Assembly (NCBI RefSeq): GCF_005887115.1
Contig: NZ_PNCJ01000014.1
Coordinates: forward strand, 62,001-126,000
Direction: 5' to 3'
DNA length: 64,000 bases
From: Pseudoalteromonas rubra
GTDB lineage: Bacteria; Pseudomonadota; Gammaproteobacteria; Enterobacterales; Alteromonadaceae
Of this stretch, positions 38,323 to 47,265 are shown piece by piece (within the stretch, counting starts at the first letter, position 1; every line of letters starts with the position of its first letter). The notes beneath the pieces are model-generated. The model searched no databases and was not told the origin of the DNA. It saw only the letters and a list, made by a program, of their open reading frames with translations. Position numbers and translations under genes: made by a program.

Positions 38323-38387
38323 TTGCTTCGCGCAGACATGTCAGCCCGAGACCATTCGGGCATTAAAACAGGCTGATAACGAAGCAA
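38323..38387. repeat. Nested inverted-repeat element (possible structured RNA or complex terminator)
   Basis: Immediately after the kinase stop. Outer arms TTGCTTCG (38323-38330) and CGAAGCAA (38380-38387); middle arms TCAGCC (38341-38346) and GGCTGA (38371-38376); inner arms GCCCGA (38344-38349) and TCGGGC (38356-38361). Middle and inner arms share three bases, so two alternative folds compete. No T tract. It lies between two convergent genes. Confidence 0.55.
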
Positions 38388-38421
38388 TTGGGAAGAAATG
38401 ATGGGTCAGCCTTTCGCGGGG

Positions 38422-38604
38422 CTAAATACCTCCCAAGCGTTGTGCCAGTTCTTTATACTTTTCTACGTCTTCTTTATCAAAAATTGGTTCGCCCTGGTCG
38501 TCCTGTTGTTTGGCAACCAGAAGGTTTTCGCGTGCCAGTCGTCTGACGCGCTCCACTTTAACATCTAGAAATTCAGCAACTTGTTCAGTGGTCATTGGAG
38601 TCAT
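38422..38604 (-). CDS. Small helix-turn-helix (excisionase/MerR-like) DNA-binding protein
   Basis: 60 residues. TTEQVAEFLDVKVERVRRLARENLLVAKQ is a winged-helix/MerR-like HTH of the HTH_17 or excisionase type, followed by FDKEDVEKYKELAQRL. GAGG spaced 8 bp upstream supports the ATG at 38604. It stands alone, 220 bp from a tRNA-Arg gene, a common attachment site for mobile elements, but no integrase is present, so a phage origin is not supported. It may be a chromosomal regulator. Confidence 0.75.
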   Translation of the reverse strand: MTPMTTEQVAEFLDVKVERVRRLARENLLVAKQQDDQGEPIFDKEDVEKYKELAQRLGGI

Positions 38605-38825
38605 AATACGGTCCTCTCAGATGATGTCATGCTAATACAGGAAGACCAATTTCCCTTGTATTAGCAGGTCGTCATTATTGTTATTGTTCTAAGCATAGTT
38701 AAATATCGCGAATTTCGCTCTATGTGAAGTCTTTTTTCCAGTTTTAGACCATAAATTAAGCATATAGACAACAATGACTGGTATTTGCTGTTCGATATGA
38801 TTATTATTGGCCTCACAAAGATGCT

Positions 38826-38900
38826 GCTCTCGTGGTGAAATGGATATCACGTGGCCCTCCGGAGGCCAAGTTCTAGGTTCGATCCCTAGCGAGAGCGCCA
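38826..38900 (+). tRNA. tRNA-Arg (anticodon CCG)
   Basis: A 75-nt cloverleaf: acceptor GCTCTCG / CGAGAGC, discriminator G and encoded CCA; anticodon stem TGGCC / GGCCA with 7-nt loop CTCCGGA, placing CCG at 34-36; T arm CTAGG-TTCGATC-CCTAG. It is followed by a T-rich tail. It decodes CGG. Confidence 0.95.
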
Positions 38901-38937
38901 TTTTTCATTTCAAACTTTCCAGTCTTATTTCAAGCAT

Positions 38938-39897
38938 CTAAATCCATTTTCTACGCTTAAACAGTATCGCAACTGCGATGGTCAATACCACCAATGAAAT
39001 CACAAAAATGGTAAATGACCAGGGGTTCTCTGTGCCTGGGATGCCACCAATATTGACCCCCAACAAACCCGTTAAAAAGCCTAATGGCAAAAATAAGGCG
39101 GCGACAACAGACATGATATACATGCGCTGGTTTAGTTGTTCATTGAGCTGGTTGGCGATGCTTTGTTGCAGAACCTGCGCGCGCTCTATGCTTGCTTCGA
39201 GTTCTTCAATGTAGCGGCTCAGGGTATTATTGGCTTCACCCAATAACCGTCTCTGCTCAAGGTTGAGCCAGTTAACTTTGGTATCGATCAGGTCATAGAT
39301 TGCCTGGCGCTGAGGTTTAATATAGCGCTTTAACGAAATCACCTGGCGCCGCAGCAGGGTAATTTGATGGTAGTCAGGCTGAGACTCTTCTTTATCGAGC
39401 TGCTCTTCAAATTCGTCCAGCTGCTCTTCGACCTGCCACAGTGTATCTTGCATACGGTGTGTCAGGCGATCAATCAAAGCACAGGTTAAGTCACTAATAG
39501 TGTTTGCACCTGCACCATCGAGCAGAGCATCACGTAAGTCTTCAATAGAAATCAGCACACGCTTGCGACAGGTGATCAACAGGTTTTTACTGACAAAACA
39601 GCGAACTGAAACCATGTCTTCGGGGTTTTGCCTCGGGTTTAGATTAACGCCCCGCAAAAAAAGCAATAAGCCCTGACTGGCCCGGGTCACGCGAGGGCGG
39701 GTTTCTTCGGCCAGCAGTGCCTGCCACTCCCACTCCTGCAAGCAATCTAACTGGCTGAGAAAGTGTTGTACCGCCTCACAGGTATAGTCGAAATGCAACC
39801 ACATTGGCTGGTCGTCTTTAAATGCCTGCGCCAGGTCAGTAACAGGCACTGCGCCACCTTGACCATTGAGGCTAAGCGCATGAAGTAAACCTTCCAT
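38938..39897 (-). CDS. zntB: Zinc transporter ZntB (CorA/MIT superfamily)
   Basis: CorA-fold pentameric channel or transporter, 319 residues. A long cytoplasmic N-terminal domain with extended coiled-coil helices (about 150-250, QVEEQLDEFEEQLDKEE) precedes two C-terminal membrane helices. The selectivity loop reads GVNIGGIPG, the ZntB form, not the Mg-specific GMN of CorA. The protein ends in a basic FKRRKWI. ATG 39897 is preferred to a TTG two codons upstream. Confidence 0.9.
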   Translation of the reverse strand: MEGLLHALSLNGQGGAVPVTDLAQAFKDDQPMWLHFDYTCEAVQHFLSQLDCLQEWEWQALLAEETRPRVTRASQGLLLFLRGVNLNPRQNPEDMVSVRCFVSKNLLITCRKRVLISIEDLRDALLDGAGANTISDLTCALIDRLTHRMQDTLWQVEEQLDEFEEQLDKEESQPDYHQITLLRRQVISLKRYIKPQRQAIYDLIDTKVNWLNLEQRRLLGEANNTLSRYIEELEASIERAQVLQQSIANQLNEQLNQRMYIMSVVAALFLPLGFLTGLLGVNIGGIPGTENPWSFTIFVISLVVLTIAVAILFKRRKWI

Positions 39898-39963
39898 ATT
39901 CAATCTCTACAGGTAAACAGGTATGTTGATCATTGGTTAGCAAAGATGTTTTGGCAAGCGAAG

Positions 39964-40704
39964 CTACAGTATTTTACTGAGCACCTGATTAACCGCTCGG
40001 ATCACCTCATCACGACACTGATTAATGAAAAAGTGATCGCCATGGAAGTAGTGAATATCAATTGTATGGTCACTGAGGTCTTGCCAACCATGTAGCTGTT
40101 CAGAGCTGATATCACTGTCATCGTAGCCATGGAATACGGTGATTGGACAGGGCAGGGCAATTGCTTCGCCCTGATAGCACTCGGCAATCTGAAAGTCGGC
40201 TCTGAGTAAGGGCAGCAGTAATTCCATCAGTTCTTTGTGTTCCAGCAGCTCCTTAGGCGTCCCATTGAGCTTATATAACTCAGCTACAAAGGCGTCGTGA
40301 GGCAGATTGTGGATGCGCTCTTTATCTGAGGACGTATGAGGGGCGCGGCTGCCTGAAGCAATGAGGTGACGTGGCAGAGGCGCATTTCGCTTAGCCAGGT
40401 GTTTAGTGGTTTCAAAAATAACCCGACTACCTAAGCTGTGGCCCATCAGAACATAAGGTTTTTCGGTCAGAAACACCTGATGTGCAAGTAGTTCGTCGAC
40501 TTTACGCTGCATGTCAACATGGGCCGCTTCTCCCATACGAGCGCCGCGGCCGGGGAATTGTAGCAATACCAGCTCTACATCGGGGTGCAGTTCATTACTC
40601 CAGGGCATGTATATCGCTGGCGAGCCCCCGGCATAGGGAAAACAGAAGAGTCTGAGTTTGGCATTGGGATTCGGTTTAGGTATTACAAAAAGCTTGTTGT
40701 TCAT
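39964..40704 (-). CDS. Type II thioesterase (NRPS/PKS editing thioesterase)
   Basis: Alpha/beta hydrolase of 246 residues of the GrsT/RifR family, which clears stalled or misprimed acyl groups from carrier proteins. Motifs: LRLFCFPYAGGSPAIYMPW (residues 17-35), LLQFPGRGARMGE, the nucleophile elbow GHSLGS with Ser90, the Asp region FHGYDDSDI and the terminal His in YFHGDHFF. It is monocistronic and lies 7.6 kb from the PKS/NRPS gene, separated by housekeeping genes, but is in the same orientation and is the only other assembly-line gene in the window. Confidence 0.88.
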   Translation of the reverse strand: MNNKLFVIPKPNPNAKLRLFCFPYAGGSPAIYMPWSNELHPDVELVLLQFPGRGARMGEAAHVDMQRKVDELLAHQVFLTEKPYVLMGHSLGSRVIFETTKHLAKRNAPLPRHLIASGSRAPHTSSDKERIHNLPHDAFVAELYKLNGTPKELLEHKELMELLLPLLRADFQIAECYQGEAIALPCPITVFHGYDDSDISSEQLHGWQDLSDHTIDIHYFHGDHFFINQCRDEVIRAVNQVLSKIL

Positions 40705-40996
40705 ATCGTTATGTCTTTTTCTGGAATTGGGAACTATCCTACCAGACGATATTCAGCCGCGTCATTTTATTCAAAAAATATTCACATAATACGCAGACTT
40801 TCAGATGCACAGGACAGAATTGACCTAGTGTTGCGTGAAATCCTGATTGAACTTGCCTTCATTGATTGTTAAAAGTGCCAAGATCGGCGAAAATAGTGCA
40901 CGATTAAAAATGAACCCGCCGGATGACCCTGCAAAGTGTCGTGCGCACACTTTGCGCAGCATGTATGGATCCGCGTATAACCAAAAGAATTGACTA

Positions 40997-42586
40997 ATGG
41001 CAGATCAGACTTTCCTCAATGAAATAAATAAGCGACGTACTTTCGCTATCATCTCGCACCCGGATGCGGGTAAGACCACCATCACAGAAAAAGTATTGTT
41101 GTTCGGTAAGGCCCTGCAGCAAGCGGGTACGGTTAAAGGTCGAGGCTCCAACCAGCACGCAAAATCAGACTGGATGGATATGGAAAAAGAACGGGGTATC
41201 TCGGTGACGACATCCGTCATGCAGTTCCCGTACAACGACAGCCTGGTAAACCTGCTGGATACGCCGGGACACGAAGACTTCTCGGAAGACACCTATCGTA
41301 CTCTGACCGCTGTGGACTCGTGCCTGATGGTCATTGACGCCGCGAAAGGTGTTGAGGATCGAACTCGTAAGCTGATGGAAGTTACCCGCCTGCGTGATAC
41401 GCCTATCGTGACCTTCATGAACAAACTGGACCGTGATATCCGCGATCCGATGGAGCTGCTGGATGAGGTTGAGACTGAACTGAACATTATGTGTGCACCG
41501 GTTACCTGGCCAATCGGCTGTGGTAAAGAATTCAAAGGCGTTTATCACATTCATCGTGACGAGACCATTTTGTACCAAACCGGTCAAGGCCATACCATTC
41601 AGGACGTCCGCACCATTAAGGGGCTCGACAACGCAGACCTAGATGCCGCCATCGGTGAAAGCCTGGCCGAGCAGCTACGTGAAGAGTTAGAGCTGGTCAT
41701 GGGGGCCTCTCATGAATTCGACAAAGAGTTATTCCTGAGCGGCGAACTCACACCTGTGTATTTCGGGACTGCATTGGGTAACTTTGGTGTGGACCATATG
41801 CTGGATGGCCTGACAGAATGGGCACCGTCGCCGCTGCCGCGTCAGACAGACGAGCGTGAAGTGAGCGCCGACGATGAGAAGTTCACCGGTTTTGTATTTA
41901 AAATTCAGGCCAACATGGACCCGAAACACCGCGACCGTATCGCCTTTATGCGTATCGTGTCGGGTAAATACACTCAGGGCATGAAAATGAACCATGTACG
42001 CCTTGGCAAGCAGGTGAGCATTTCTGATGCCGTGACTTTTATGGCGGGCGATCGTGAGCGCGCACAGGAAGCTTTTGCTGGCGACATCATTGGTCTGCAC
42101 AATCATGGCACTATCCAGATTGGTGATACCTTCACCCAGGGCGAAAAACTCAAGTTCAGCGGTATCCCGAACTTTGCCCCTGAGCTGTTCCGTCGTATTC
42201 GCCTTAAAGATCCGTTGAAACAAAAACAGCTATTAAAGGGCTTGGTACAGTTATCAGAAGAAGGTGCGGTTCAGGTATTCCGCCCGCTGATCAACAACGA
42301 TCTTATCGTAGGCGCGGTTGGTGTGCTGCAGTTTGATGTGGTTGTGGCACGTCTGAAGTCTGAGTACAACGTGGATGCGATTTATGAAAGTGTCAACGTT
42401 CAAACGGCGCGCTGGGTTAATTGTGACGATGAGAAAAAGCTGGCAGAGTTCCGCCGTAAGTGCGAGCAAAACCTGGCACTCGACGGTGGTGATAACCTGA
42501 CTTACGTTGCGCCAAGTCGCGTTAATCTGAACCTGTCGATGGAGCGTTATCCGGACGTACAATTCCATCAGACACGCGAACACTAA
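40997..42586 (+). CDS. prfC: Peptide chain release factor 3
   Basis: Translational GTPase that recycles RF1/RF2 after peptide release. 529 residues. G1 [16 protein letters not shown] (near residue 18), G2/switch region [15 protein letters not shown]3 [19 protein letters not shown]4 FMNKLDRD. The RF3-specific EF-Tu-like domains follow, and the C-terminus [26 protein letters not shown] matches. A 292-bp untranslated stretch lies between it and the divergent thioesterase gene. Confidence 0.96.
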   Translation: MADQTFLNEINKRRTFAIISHPDAGKTTITEKVLLFGKALQQAGTVKGRGSNQHAKSDWMDMEKERGISVTTSVMQFPYNDSLVNLLDTPGHEDFSEDTYRTLTAVDSCLMVIDAAKGVEDRTRKLMEVTRLRDTPIVTFMNKLDRDIRDPMELLDEVETELNIMCAPVTWPIGCGKEFKGVYHIHRDETILYQTGQGHTIQDVRTIKGLDNADLDAAIGESLAEQLREELELVMGASHEFDKELFLSGELTPVYFGTALGNFGVDHMLDGLTEWAPSPLPRQTDEREVSADDEKFTGFVFKIQANMDPKHRDRIAFMRIVSGKYTQGMKMNHVRLGKQVSISDAVTFMAGDRERAQEAFAGDIIGLHNHGTIQIGDTFTQGEKLKFSGIPNFAPELFRRIRLKDPLKQKQLLKGLVQLSEEGAVQVFRPLINNDLIVGAVGVLQFDVVVARLKSEYNVDAIYESVNVQTARWVNCDDEKKLAEFRRKCEQNLALDGGDNLTYVAPSRVNLNLSMERYPDVQFHQTREH

Positions 42587-42718
42587 ACATACATATAGGG
42601 GGCACACCGTTGTTATGCCCCTAAAGTCACGGTTCGGGTTGATTTGACTTACGGGCTTCCTATAAGCTGGTACGTCCGACCGTATTGTTCGCTTAAATGC
42701 TTTAGCTGCGTTTTATTC

Positions 42719-42736
42719 CGGTACCTTAAGGTACCG
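42719..42736. repeat. 18-bp perfect palindrome upstream of argS
   Basis: CGGTACC-TTAA-GGTACCG: a 7-bp arm stem-loop 49 bp before the argS start and 133 bp after prfC. It has no T tract on either side, so an operator or 5'-leader hairpin is more likely than a terminator. Confidence 0.5.
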
Positions 42737-42784
42737 ATGAGGTTTGCTCAGTGCACATGCTGGCACTGACCCAAAGGAAACACG

Positions 42785-44527
42785 ATGAACATTAAAAGTA
42801 TTCTAATTGAAAAAGCTCTGTCTGCGATGGCCGCGGCAGGGATCCCTGAAGGCACCAACCCAGCGGTGACGCAAAGCACCCGCGCACAGTTTGGTGACTA
42901 TCAGATTAATGGCGCAATGGGCGCCGCGAAAGCACTGAAAACCAACCCGCGCGAGTTGGCACAAAAGATCATTGATAACCTGGATGTCAGCGACCTGGCT
43001 GCGAAAACCGAAATTGCCGGTCCGGGTTTTATCAATATCCACTTAAAGCCTGAGTTCCTGGCTACAAGCCTGGAAGCGGCTAATCAGGATACCAAGCTGG
43101 GCGTGGCAGAGCACACTCAGGCACAAAATGTGGTCGTCGATTTCTCTTCGCCAAACCTGGCCAAAGAAATGCACGTAGGTCACCTGCGCTCGACCATTAT
43201 TGGTGATGCGGTGGTACGCGCCCTTGAGTTCCGTGGTGACAAAGTCACACGTCAGAACCACGTGGGAGACTGGGGTACTCAGTTTGGTATGCTGATCGCC
43301 CATCTGGAAGACATGCTGACACAAGGCATTGACCTGGAAAATGTGGCCCTGGCCGATTTAGAAACCTTCTACCGTGATGCCAAGAAGCGTTTTGACGACG
43401 AAGAAGGCTTCTCAGACAAAGCCCGTGATTACGTAGTTAAGCTGCAAGGCGGCGATGCGCACTGTCAGAAGCTGTGGCAGCTGTTTATCGACACCTCGGT
43501 TAAGCACTCAGAAGAAGTGTACAAAAAGCTTAATGTGACGCTGACTCGCGACGACATCATGGCCGAAAGTGCCTACAACGATCGTCTGGTCGGGATCATT
43601 GAGTTGCTAAAAGAGAAAAACATTGCGGTTGAAGATCAGGGCGCACAGGTGGTGTTCCTGGATGAACTGGCAAACAAAGACGGCGAGCCGTCGGTGTTTA
43701 TCGTGCAAAAATCTGGCGGGGGTTTCCTGTATGCCACAACCGATCTGGCAGCCTGTGATTATCGCTCCAATGAGCTGGGTGCCGAGCGTATCCTGATCTT
43801 TGTAGACGCGCGTCAGAGCCTGCATTTTAATCAGGTTGAACTAACTGCACGTAAGGCTGGTTTACTGCGCGATGAAACCAGCTACGAGTTCTGTCCGTTC
43901 GGCACTATGATGGGCAGCGATGGTAAGCCATTCAAGACCCGTACCGGCGGTACGGTAAAGTTGGCAGAGCTACTTGATGAAGCGGTGAGCCGTGCCAGCG
44001 AGAAACTGGCCGATCGTGCGTCTGAGCTAAGCGAAGAAGCCCGTGCTGAAATCGCCCGTAAAGTGGGCATTGGTGCGGTAAAATACGCAGACTTGTCGAA
44101 GCACCGTACCAGTGATTACATCTTCAACTGGGATACCATGCTGAGCTTTGAAGGCGCCACGGCCCCTTATTTGCAGTATGCTTATACCCGTGTGCGCAGT
44201 ATCTTCCGTAAAGCAGGCGTCGACAGTGCAGCCCTGAGCGGCAGCATCAACATTGTTGAACCACAGGAAAAGGCGCTGGCGCTGAAGCTTCTGCAACTGG
44301 AAGAAGTGCTTGATCTGATGATCGCCGAAGCGACACCGCACGTATTGTGTGGATATCTGTACGAGCTGGCAAGTCTGTACATGACCTTCTACGAAGCCTG
44401 TCCAATCCTCAAAGATGATGTGGCTGCTGAAGTACGTGAAAGCCGATTGTTATTGTGTAATCTGGTTGCCAGAACACTATACACCGGTCTGGAGCTGCTG
44501 GGCATCGAGGTGATGGAGCAGATGTAA
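42785..44527 (+). CDS. argS: Arginyl-tRNA synthetase
   Basis: Class I aminoacyl-tRNA synthetase, 580 residues. The N-terminal Add1 tRNA-binding domain (1-110) precedes the catalytic core with the HIGH-type motif [18 protein letters not shown]; the KMSKS position is replaced by [15 protein letters not shown], as usual for many ArgRS. The C-terminal anticodon-binding DALR domain begins near residue 455 ([19 protein letters not shown]). ATG 42785 follows AAAGGAAAC. Confidence 0.96.
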   Translation: MNIKSILIEKALSAMAAAGIPEGTNPAVTQSTRAQFGDYQINGAMGAAKALKTNPRELAQKIIDNLDVSDLAAKTEIAGPGFINIHLKPEFLATSLEAANQDTKLGVAEHTQAQNVVVDFSSPNLAKEMHVGHLRSTIIGDAVVRALEFRGDKVTRQNHVGDWGTQFGMLIAHLEDMLTQGIDLENVALADLETFYRDAKKRFDDEEGFSDKARDYVVKLQGGDAHCQKLWQLFIDTSVKHSEEVYKKLNVTLTRDDIMAESAYNDRLVGIIELLKEKNIAVEDQGAQVVFLDELANKDGEPSVFIVQKSGGGFLYATTDLAACDYRSNELGAERILIFVDARQSLHFNQVELTARKAGLLRDETSYEFCPFGTMMGSDGKPFKTRTGGTVKLAELLDEAVSRASEKLADRASELSEEARAEIARKVGIGAVKYADLSKHRTSDYIFNWDTMLSFEGATAPYLQYAYTRVRSIFRKAGVDSAALSGSINIVEPQEKALALKLLQLEEVLDLMIAEATPHVLCGYLYELASLYMTFYEACPILKDDVAAEVRESRLLLCNLVARTLYTGLELLGIEVMEQM

Positions 44528-44575
44528 GCTTCGGGTGAGATCATGCAGCTCACTCAGTCCATTACATGCTAGACT

Positions 44576-44599
44576 AAGGCCGCAATATTGCGGCCTTTT
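44576..44599 (+). terminator. Terminator between argS and pdxH
   Basis: Palindrome AAGGCCGC-AATATT-GCGGCCTT followed by a short T run, 48 bp after argS and ending 24 bp before pdxH. The T run is short, so it may be leaky. Confidence 0.75.
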
Positions 44600-44622
44600 G
44601 TGTTATATAAGGAATGACCACC

Positions 44623-45261
44623 ATGAAACTTGATGATATTCGTCGCGAATATACCAAAGATGGCCTCTCCCGCGAGAAGCTGGATGACAACCCCATAGTA
44701 CAGTTTGAGCACTGGCTGCAGCAGGCGGTGGATGCAAACCTCAGCGATCCGACTGCCATGGTGGTGGCCACGGTAGATGAACACGGCCAGCCGTCGCAGC
44801 GCATTGTATTACTTAAGCAGGTGGACAATAACGGTTTTGTGTTTTTCACCAATACCGGGTCGCGTAAGGCACAGGAGCTCAAAGGCAATAACAAAATTTC
44901 ATTGCACTTTCCCTGGCACAATCTGGAGCGTCAGGTGATTGTGTATGGTGAAGCTGAGCCGCTGCCAACTTCGGCGGTGGCGAAGTACTTTCTGTCTCGT
45001 CCCAAGGAAAGTCAGCTGGCCGCTTGGGCATCGCAGCAGTCGCGCCCGGTGTCTTCTCGTCAGGCCCTGATGCAAACCTTTAACAGCATGAAAGCCAAGT
45101 TTGCTAAAGGCGATATTCCGCTGCCGGATTTCTGGGGGGGTTACTGTGTTAAGCCGCACCAGATTGAGTTCTGGCAAGGGGGAGAGCACCGTCTGCACGA
45201 CCGTTTTATGTACCGCAAAGATGCAAGCGGGCAGTGGCAGGTTGAGCGCCTGAACCCTTAA
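44623..45261 (+). CDS. pdxH: Pyridoxamine 5'-phosphate oxidase
   Basis: FMN-dependent oxidase converting PNP/PMP to PLP, 212 residues. Motifs: [47 protein letters not shown] (FMN binding), [14 protein letters not shown] and the signature [20 protein letters not shown] at 44609-44613 is 9 bp from ATG 44623, and this start matches [14 protein letters not shown]; an ATG at 44614 abuts the Shine-Dalgarno sequence and is unlikely. It precedes tatD by 10 bp. Confidence 0.95.
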   Translation: MKLDDIRREYTKDGLSREKLDDNPIVQFEHWLQQAVDANLSDPTAMVVATVDEHGQPSQRIVLLKQVDNNGFVFFTNTGSRKAQELKGNNKISLHFPWHNLERQVIVYGEAEPLPTSAVAKYFLSRPKESQLAAWASQQSRPVSSRQALMQTFNSMKAKFAKGDIPLPDFWGGYCVKPHQIEFWQGGEHRLHDRFMYRKDASGQWQVERLNP

Positions 45262-45271
45262 GGACATTGCG

Positions 45272-46036
45272 GTGCGCTTTATTGATACCCACTGTCATTT
45301 GGACTTTGATGAGCTCAGAGAGCGTTTGCCACAGCATCTGGCTGATGCGCAGGCGCTGGGTGTTGAGCACTGTGTGGTACCGGGCGTGACTTTGGCCCAG
45401 TGTCGCACTTTGCCTGCTTTTGCGCAGCAGTATTCAGGCGTCAAAATCGCCTTTGGCCTGCACCCCTATTTTATGGCGCAGCATAAAGCGGGTGATATGG
45501 CGCAACTGGCCGAGCTCGCACACCGGCATAGTTCAGAGTTGGTGGCCATCGGTGAATGTGGAATTGATGCCATAGTGGAGGATATCCCCGCGCAGCAGCA
45601 ATTGTTTATTGAACATATTGCACTTTCCAATGCGCTTAAGTTGCCGCTGATTGTCCATCACCGCAAAAGCCATCATCTGCTGGCGGCGGCTTTTAAGCAA
45701 CAGCCCCCTCAAAACGGCGGCGTTATTCATGCCTTTTCGGGCTCACTGCAAGATGCCAACACGTATCTGAAACTGGGGTTTAAACTGGGCGTGGGGGGTA
45801 CCATCAGCTATCCGCGGGCGGTGAAAACCCGCACTACGCTGGCTCAAGTGCCGTTAGACTCACTCGTGTTGGAAACCGATGCGCCTTCTATGCCGCTAGC
45901 GGGCTATCAGGGACAGCCGAACACACCTAAACGGCTGGTGGAGGTGTTTGAGCATTTGTGCGCCATTCGCGAAGAATCCCCTCAAGACATTGCAGAGGTA
46001 ATTTACAAGACGTCGCAGGAAATATTAAGCAGATAA
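45272..46036 (+). CDS. TatD-family metal-dependent hydrolase (3'-5' DNase)
   Basis: TIM-barrel amidohydrolase-type nuclease of 254 residues. Metal ligands appear in FIDTHCHLDF (HxH), AIGECGIDA, PLIVHHRKSHH, GGVIHAFSG and LVLETDAPSMP. The YcfH/TatD/YjjV branch cannot be fixed from these motifs; YjjV is plausible given the neighbouring serB/smp region. The start is GTG 45272 with AAGGA at 45260-45264, so it is probably co-transcribed with pdxH. Confidence 0.88.
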   Translation: MRFIDTHCHLDFDELRERLPQHLADAQALGVEHCVVPGVTLAQCRTLPAFAQQYSGVKIAFGLHPYFMAQHKAGDMAQLAELAHRHSSELVAIGECGIDAIVEDIPAQQQLFIEHIALSNALKLPLIVHHRKSHHLLAAAFKQQPPQNGGVIHAFSGSLQDANTYLKLGFKLGVGGTISYPRAVKTRTTLAQVPLDSLVLETDAPSMPLAGYQGQPNTPKRLVEVFEHLCAIREESPQDIAEVIYKTSQEILSR

Positions 46037-46103
46037 TGCCCTGAATGAAATATGGTAGCACTGGGATTTAGCTACACAAATTTTGGTAGGTTTGATTGTT
46101 GCA

Positions 46104-46123
46104 AAGAGGGGCTCACCCCTCTT
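46104..46123. terminator. Stem-loop between convergent tatD and the RiPP precursor gene
   Basis: AAGAGGGG-CTCA-CCCCTCTT, a perfect 8-bp stem. No long T run on either strand, so it is a weak or Rho-assisted terminator at best. Confidence 0.55.
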
Positions 46124-46143
46124 GTGATACTTTATGCGTTACC

Positions 46144-46335
46144 TTAGTCTGTTACACAGTGCATACCGTCAACAGTGTTACAGTTAAAGTTAGTAAGTCT
46201 ATCACCACACCAGTATTGGCAAGAAACAGGGCGAGTTTCAATTCGACCGCCAGCTACATTTGGCGTTGCCTGAGCATCTAAATTACGCAGATTAGACAGC
46301 GTCTTCATATTTTTCTTTTTAATCTGTAATTTCAT
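46144..46335 (-). CDS. RiPP precursor peptide, class I lanthipeptide-like, GG leader
   Basis: 63 residues. The leader MKLQIKKKNMKTLSNLRNL has the basic KLxIKKKxxKxLS pattern seen in lanthipeptide-type precursors; it ends TPNVAGG (residues 24-30), a double-glycine cleavage site for a peptidase-containing ABC exporter. The 33-residue core has four Cys (39, 43, 52, 60) and five Thr plus one Ser that could form thioether rings, or the Cys could form two disulfides. AAGGA 7 bp upstream of the ATG supports translation. No LanB/C, LanM, radical SAM enzyme or transporter is in the window, so the maturation enzymes, if any, are elsewhere. Confidence 0.72.
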   Translation of the reverse strand: MKLQIKKKNMKTLSNLRNLDAQATPNVAGGRIETRPVSCQYWCGDRLTNFNCNTVDGMHCVTD

Positions 46336-46523
46336 TTTATTTTCCTTAAACTTGAAATTGCGCCAGCGCTGAATTGATTGCTCAGCGCGGTATGCAAATT
46401 ACCCATTATGGTAACTTGCAGTTAAAACATTATTTTAATTTCTACCTGACGTCAATAGTTTTAACTTTTTGTTTCTTTTGAATAGTTTATAGCCCATGCA
46501 GGTTTTTAGGGCTACTGGCAATG

Positions 46524-47144
46524 CTATTGTTCATCAGCAACGCTATTGCGGATCTGACGTTTCACTTCCCAGCGCTTTAAGGCTCGGCCAATCTGCCAGG
46601 TAAAAATACAGGCAATAGCCAGCATCAGCAGCACCACGCGACCCAGCTCGTGGAAATGGCGGTGACTTTCTGCCATGGCGGATTCGGTTAAATACTCGAC
46701 GCTGACAAAACCTAGGGGCTGTTGCTCCGTATCATAAATGGGCTCAACAATCGGCTGCTTAGACTGAGTCAGCCCAGCTAAATGGCGGGGCAAGTCGGTT
46801 ATTTCTGGTGGTGCATCCTGGCCATCGTTGCCGATAATAAATTGGCCTTGTTGATTGTAGAGCCTGACTGACAGTACAAATTCGTCACTGGCGAGGTGGT
46901 TACACAAAGCCCTGAGCTGTGGCGTATCCATGCGGCTGAGTGGCAAAGCAGCATTCAGCGCCAGTTGTTTAGTCAGGCTACGACCTGTGTGATCAGCATT
47001 GGTGTGTAACAGCTGATGAGAGCGAAAGCTGGTATTAAAGGCCAGCCAGGTAACGGTTAAAAAGCACATTGCCGCGACCAGCAGACGCAGTAAACGGCGG
47101 TTGCGTGACGAGGAGAGATATTCAAGGGCTTGTGTATTTTTCAT
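46524..47144 (-). CDS. Smp/YtjB-family membrane protein (AhpA-like)
   Basis: 206-residue inner-membrane protein: cytoplasmic basic N-terminus (SSSRNRRLLRLL), membrane helix 1 (about 20-38), a periplasmic domain of about 120 residues with a PAS/sensor-like look (FVLSVRLYNQQGQFIIGNDG, LGFVSVEYLTE), and membrane helix 2 (about 168-186), then a basic tail. This is the layout of YtjB (Smp), which sits divergently next to serB in E. coli as here. Function of the family is not settled. Confidence 0.85.
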   Translation of the reverse strand: MKNTQALEYLSSSRNRRLLRLLVAAMCFLTVTWLAFNTSFRSHQLLHTNADHTGRSLTKQLALNAALPLSRMDTPQLRALCNHLASDEFVLSVRLYNQQGQFIIGNDGQDAPPEITDLPRHLAGLTQSKQPIVEPIYDTEQQPLGFVSVEYLTESAMAESHRHFHELGRVVLLMLAIACIFTWQIGRALKRWEVKRQIRNSVADEQ

Positions 47145-47265
47145 AGATCTTGTTTGCCTGCTGACATGCCATGATTAAGATGTTACAAAGGGCGCATACC
47201 GTTACCAAACAAGTACTAATACATCGGTTCAGAAGAACCGGATATGACCCCAATCAGGAGTATCC

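Noticed and set aside
38422..38900. A prophage or integrative element suggested by an excisionase-like protein next to tRNA-Arg
   Set aside because: No integrase, no direct repeat of the tRNA 3' end and no phage genes nearby; flanking genes are ordinary chromosomal ones.
38689..38901. A 70-codon minus-strand open frame (MALSLGIEPRTWPPEG...) across the tRNA-Arg gene
   Set aside because: It is the antisense of the tRNA; such SLGIEPRT-like frames are common artefacts over tRNA genes.
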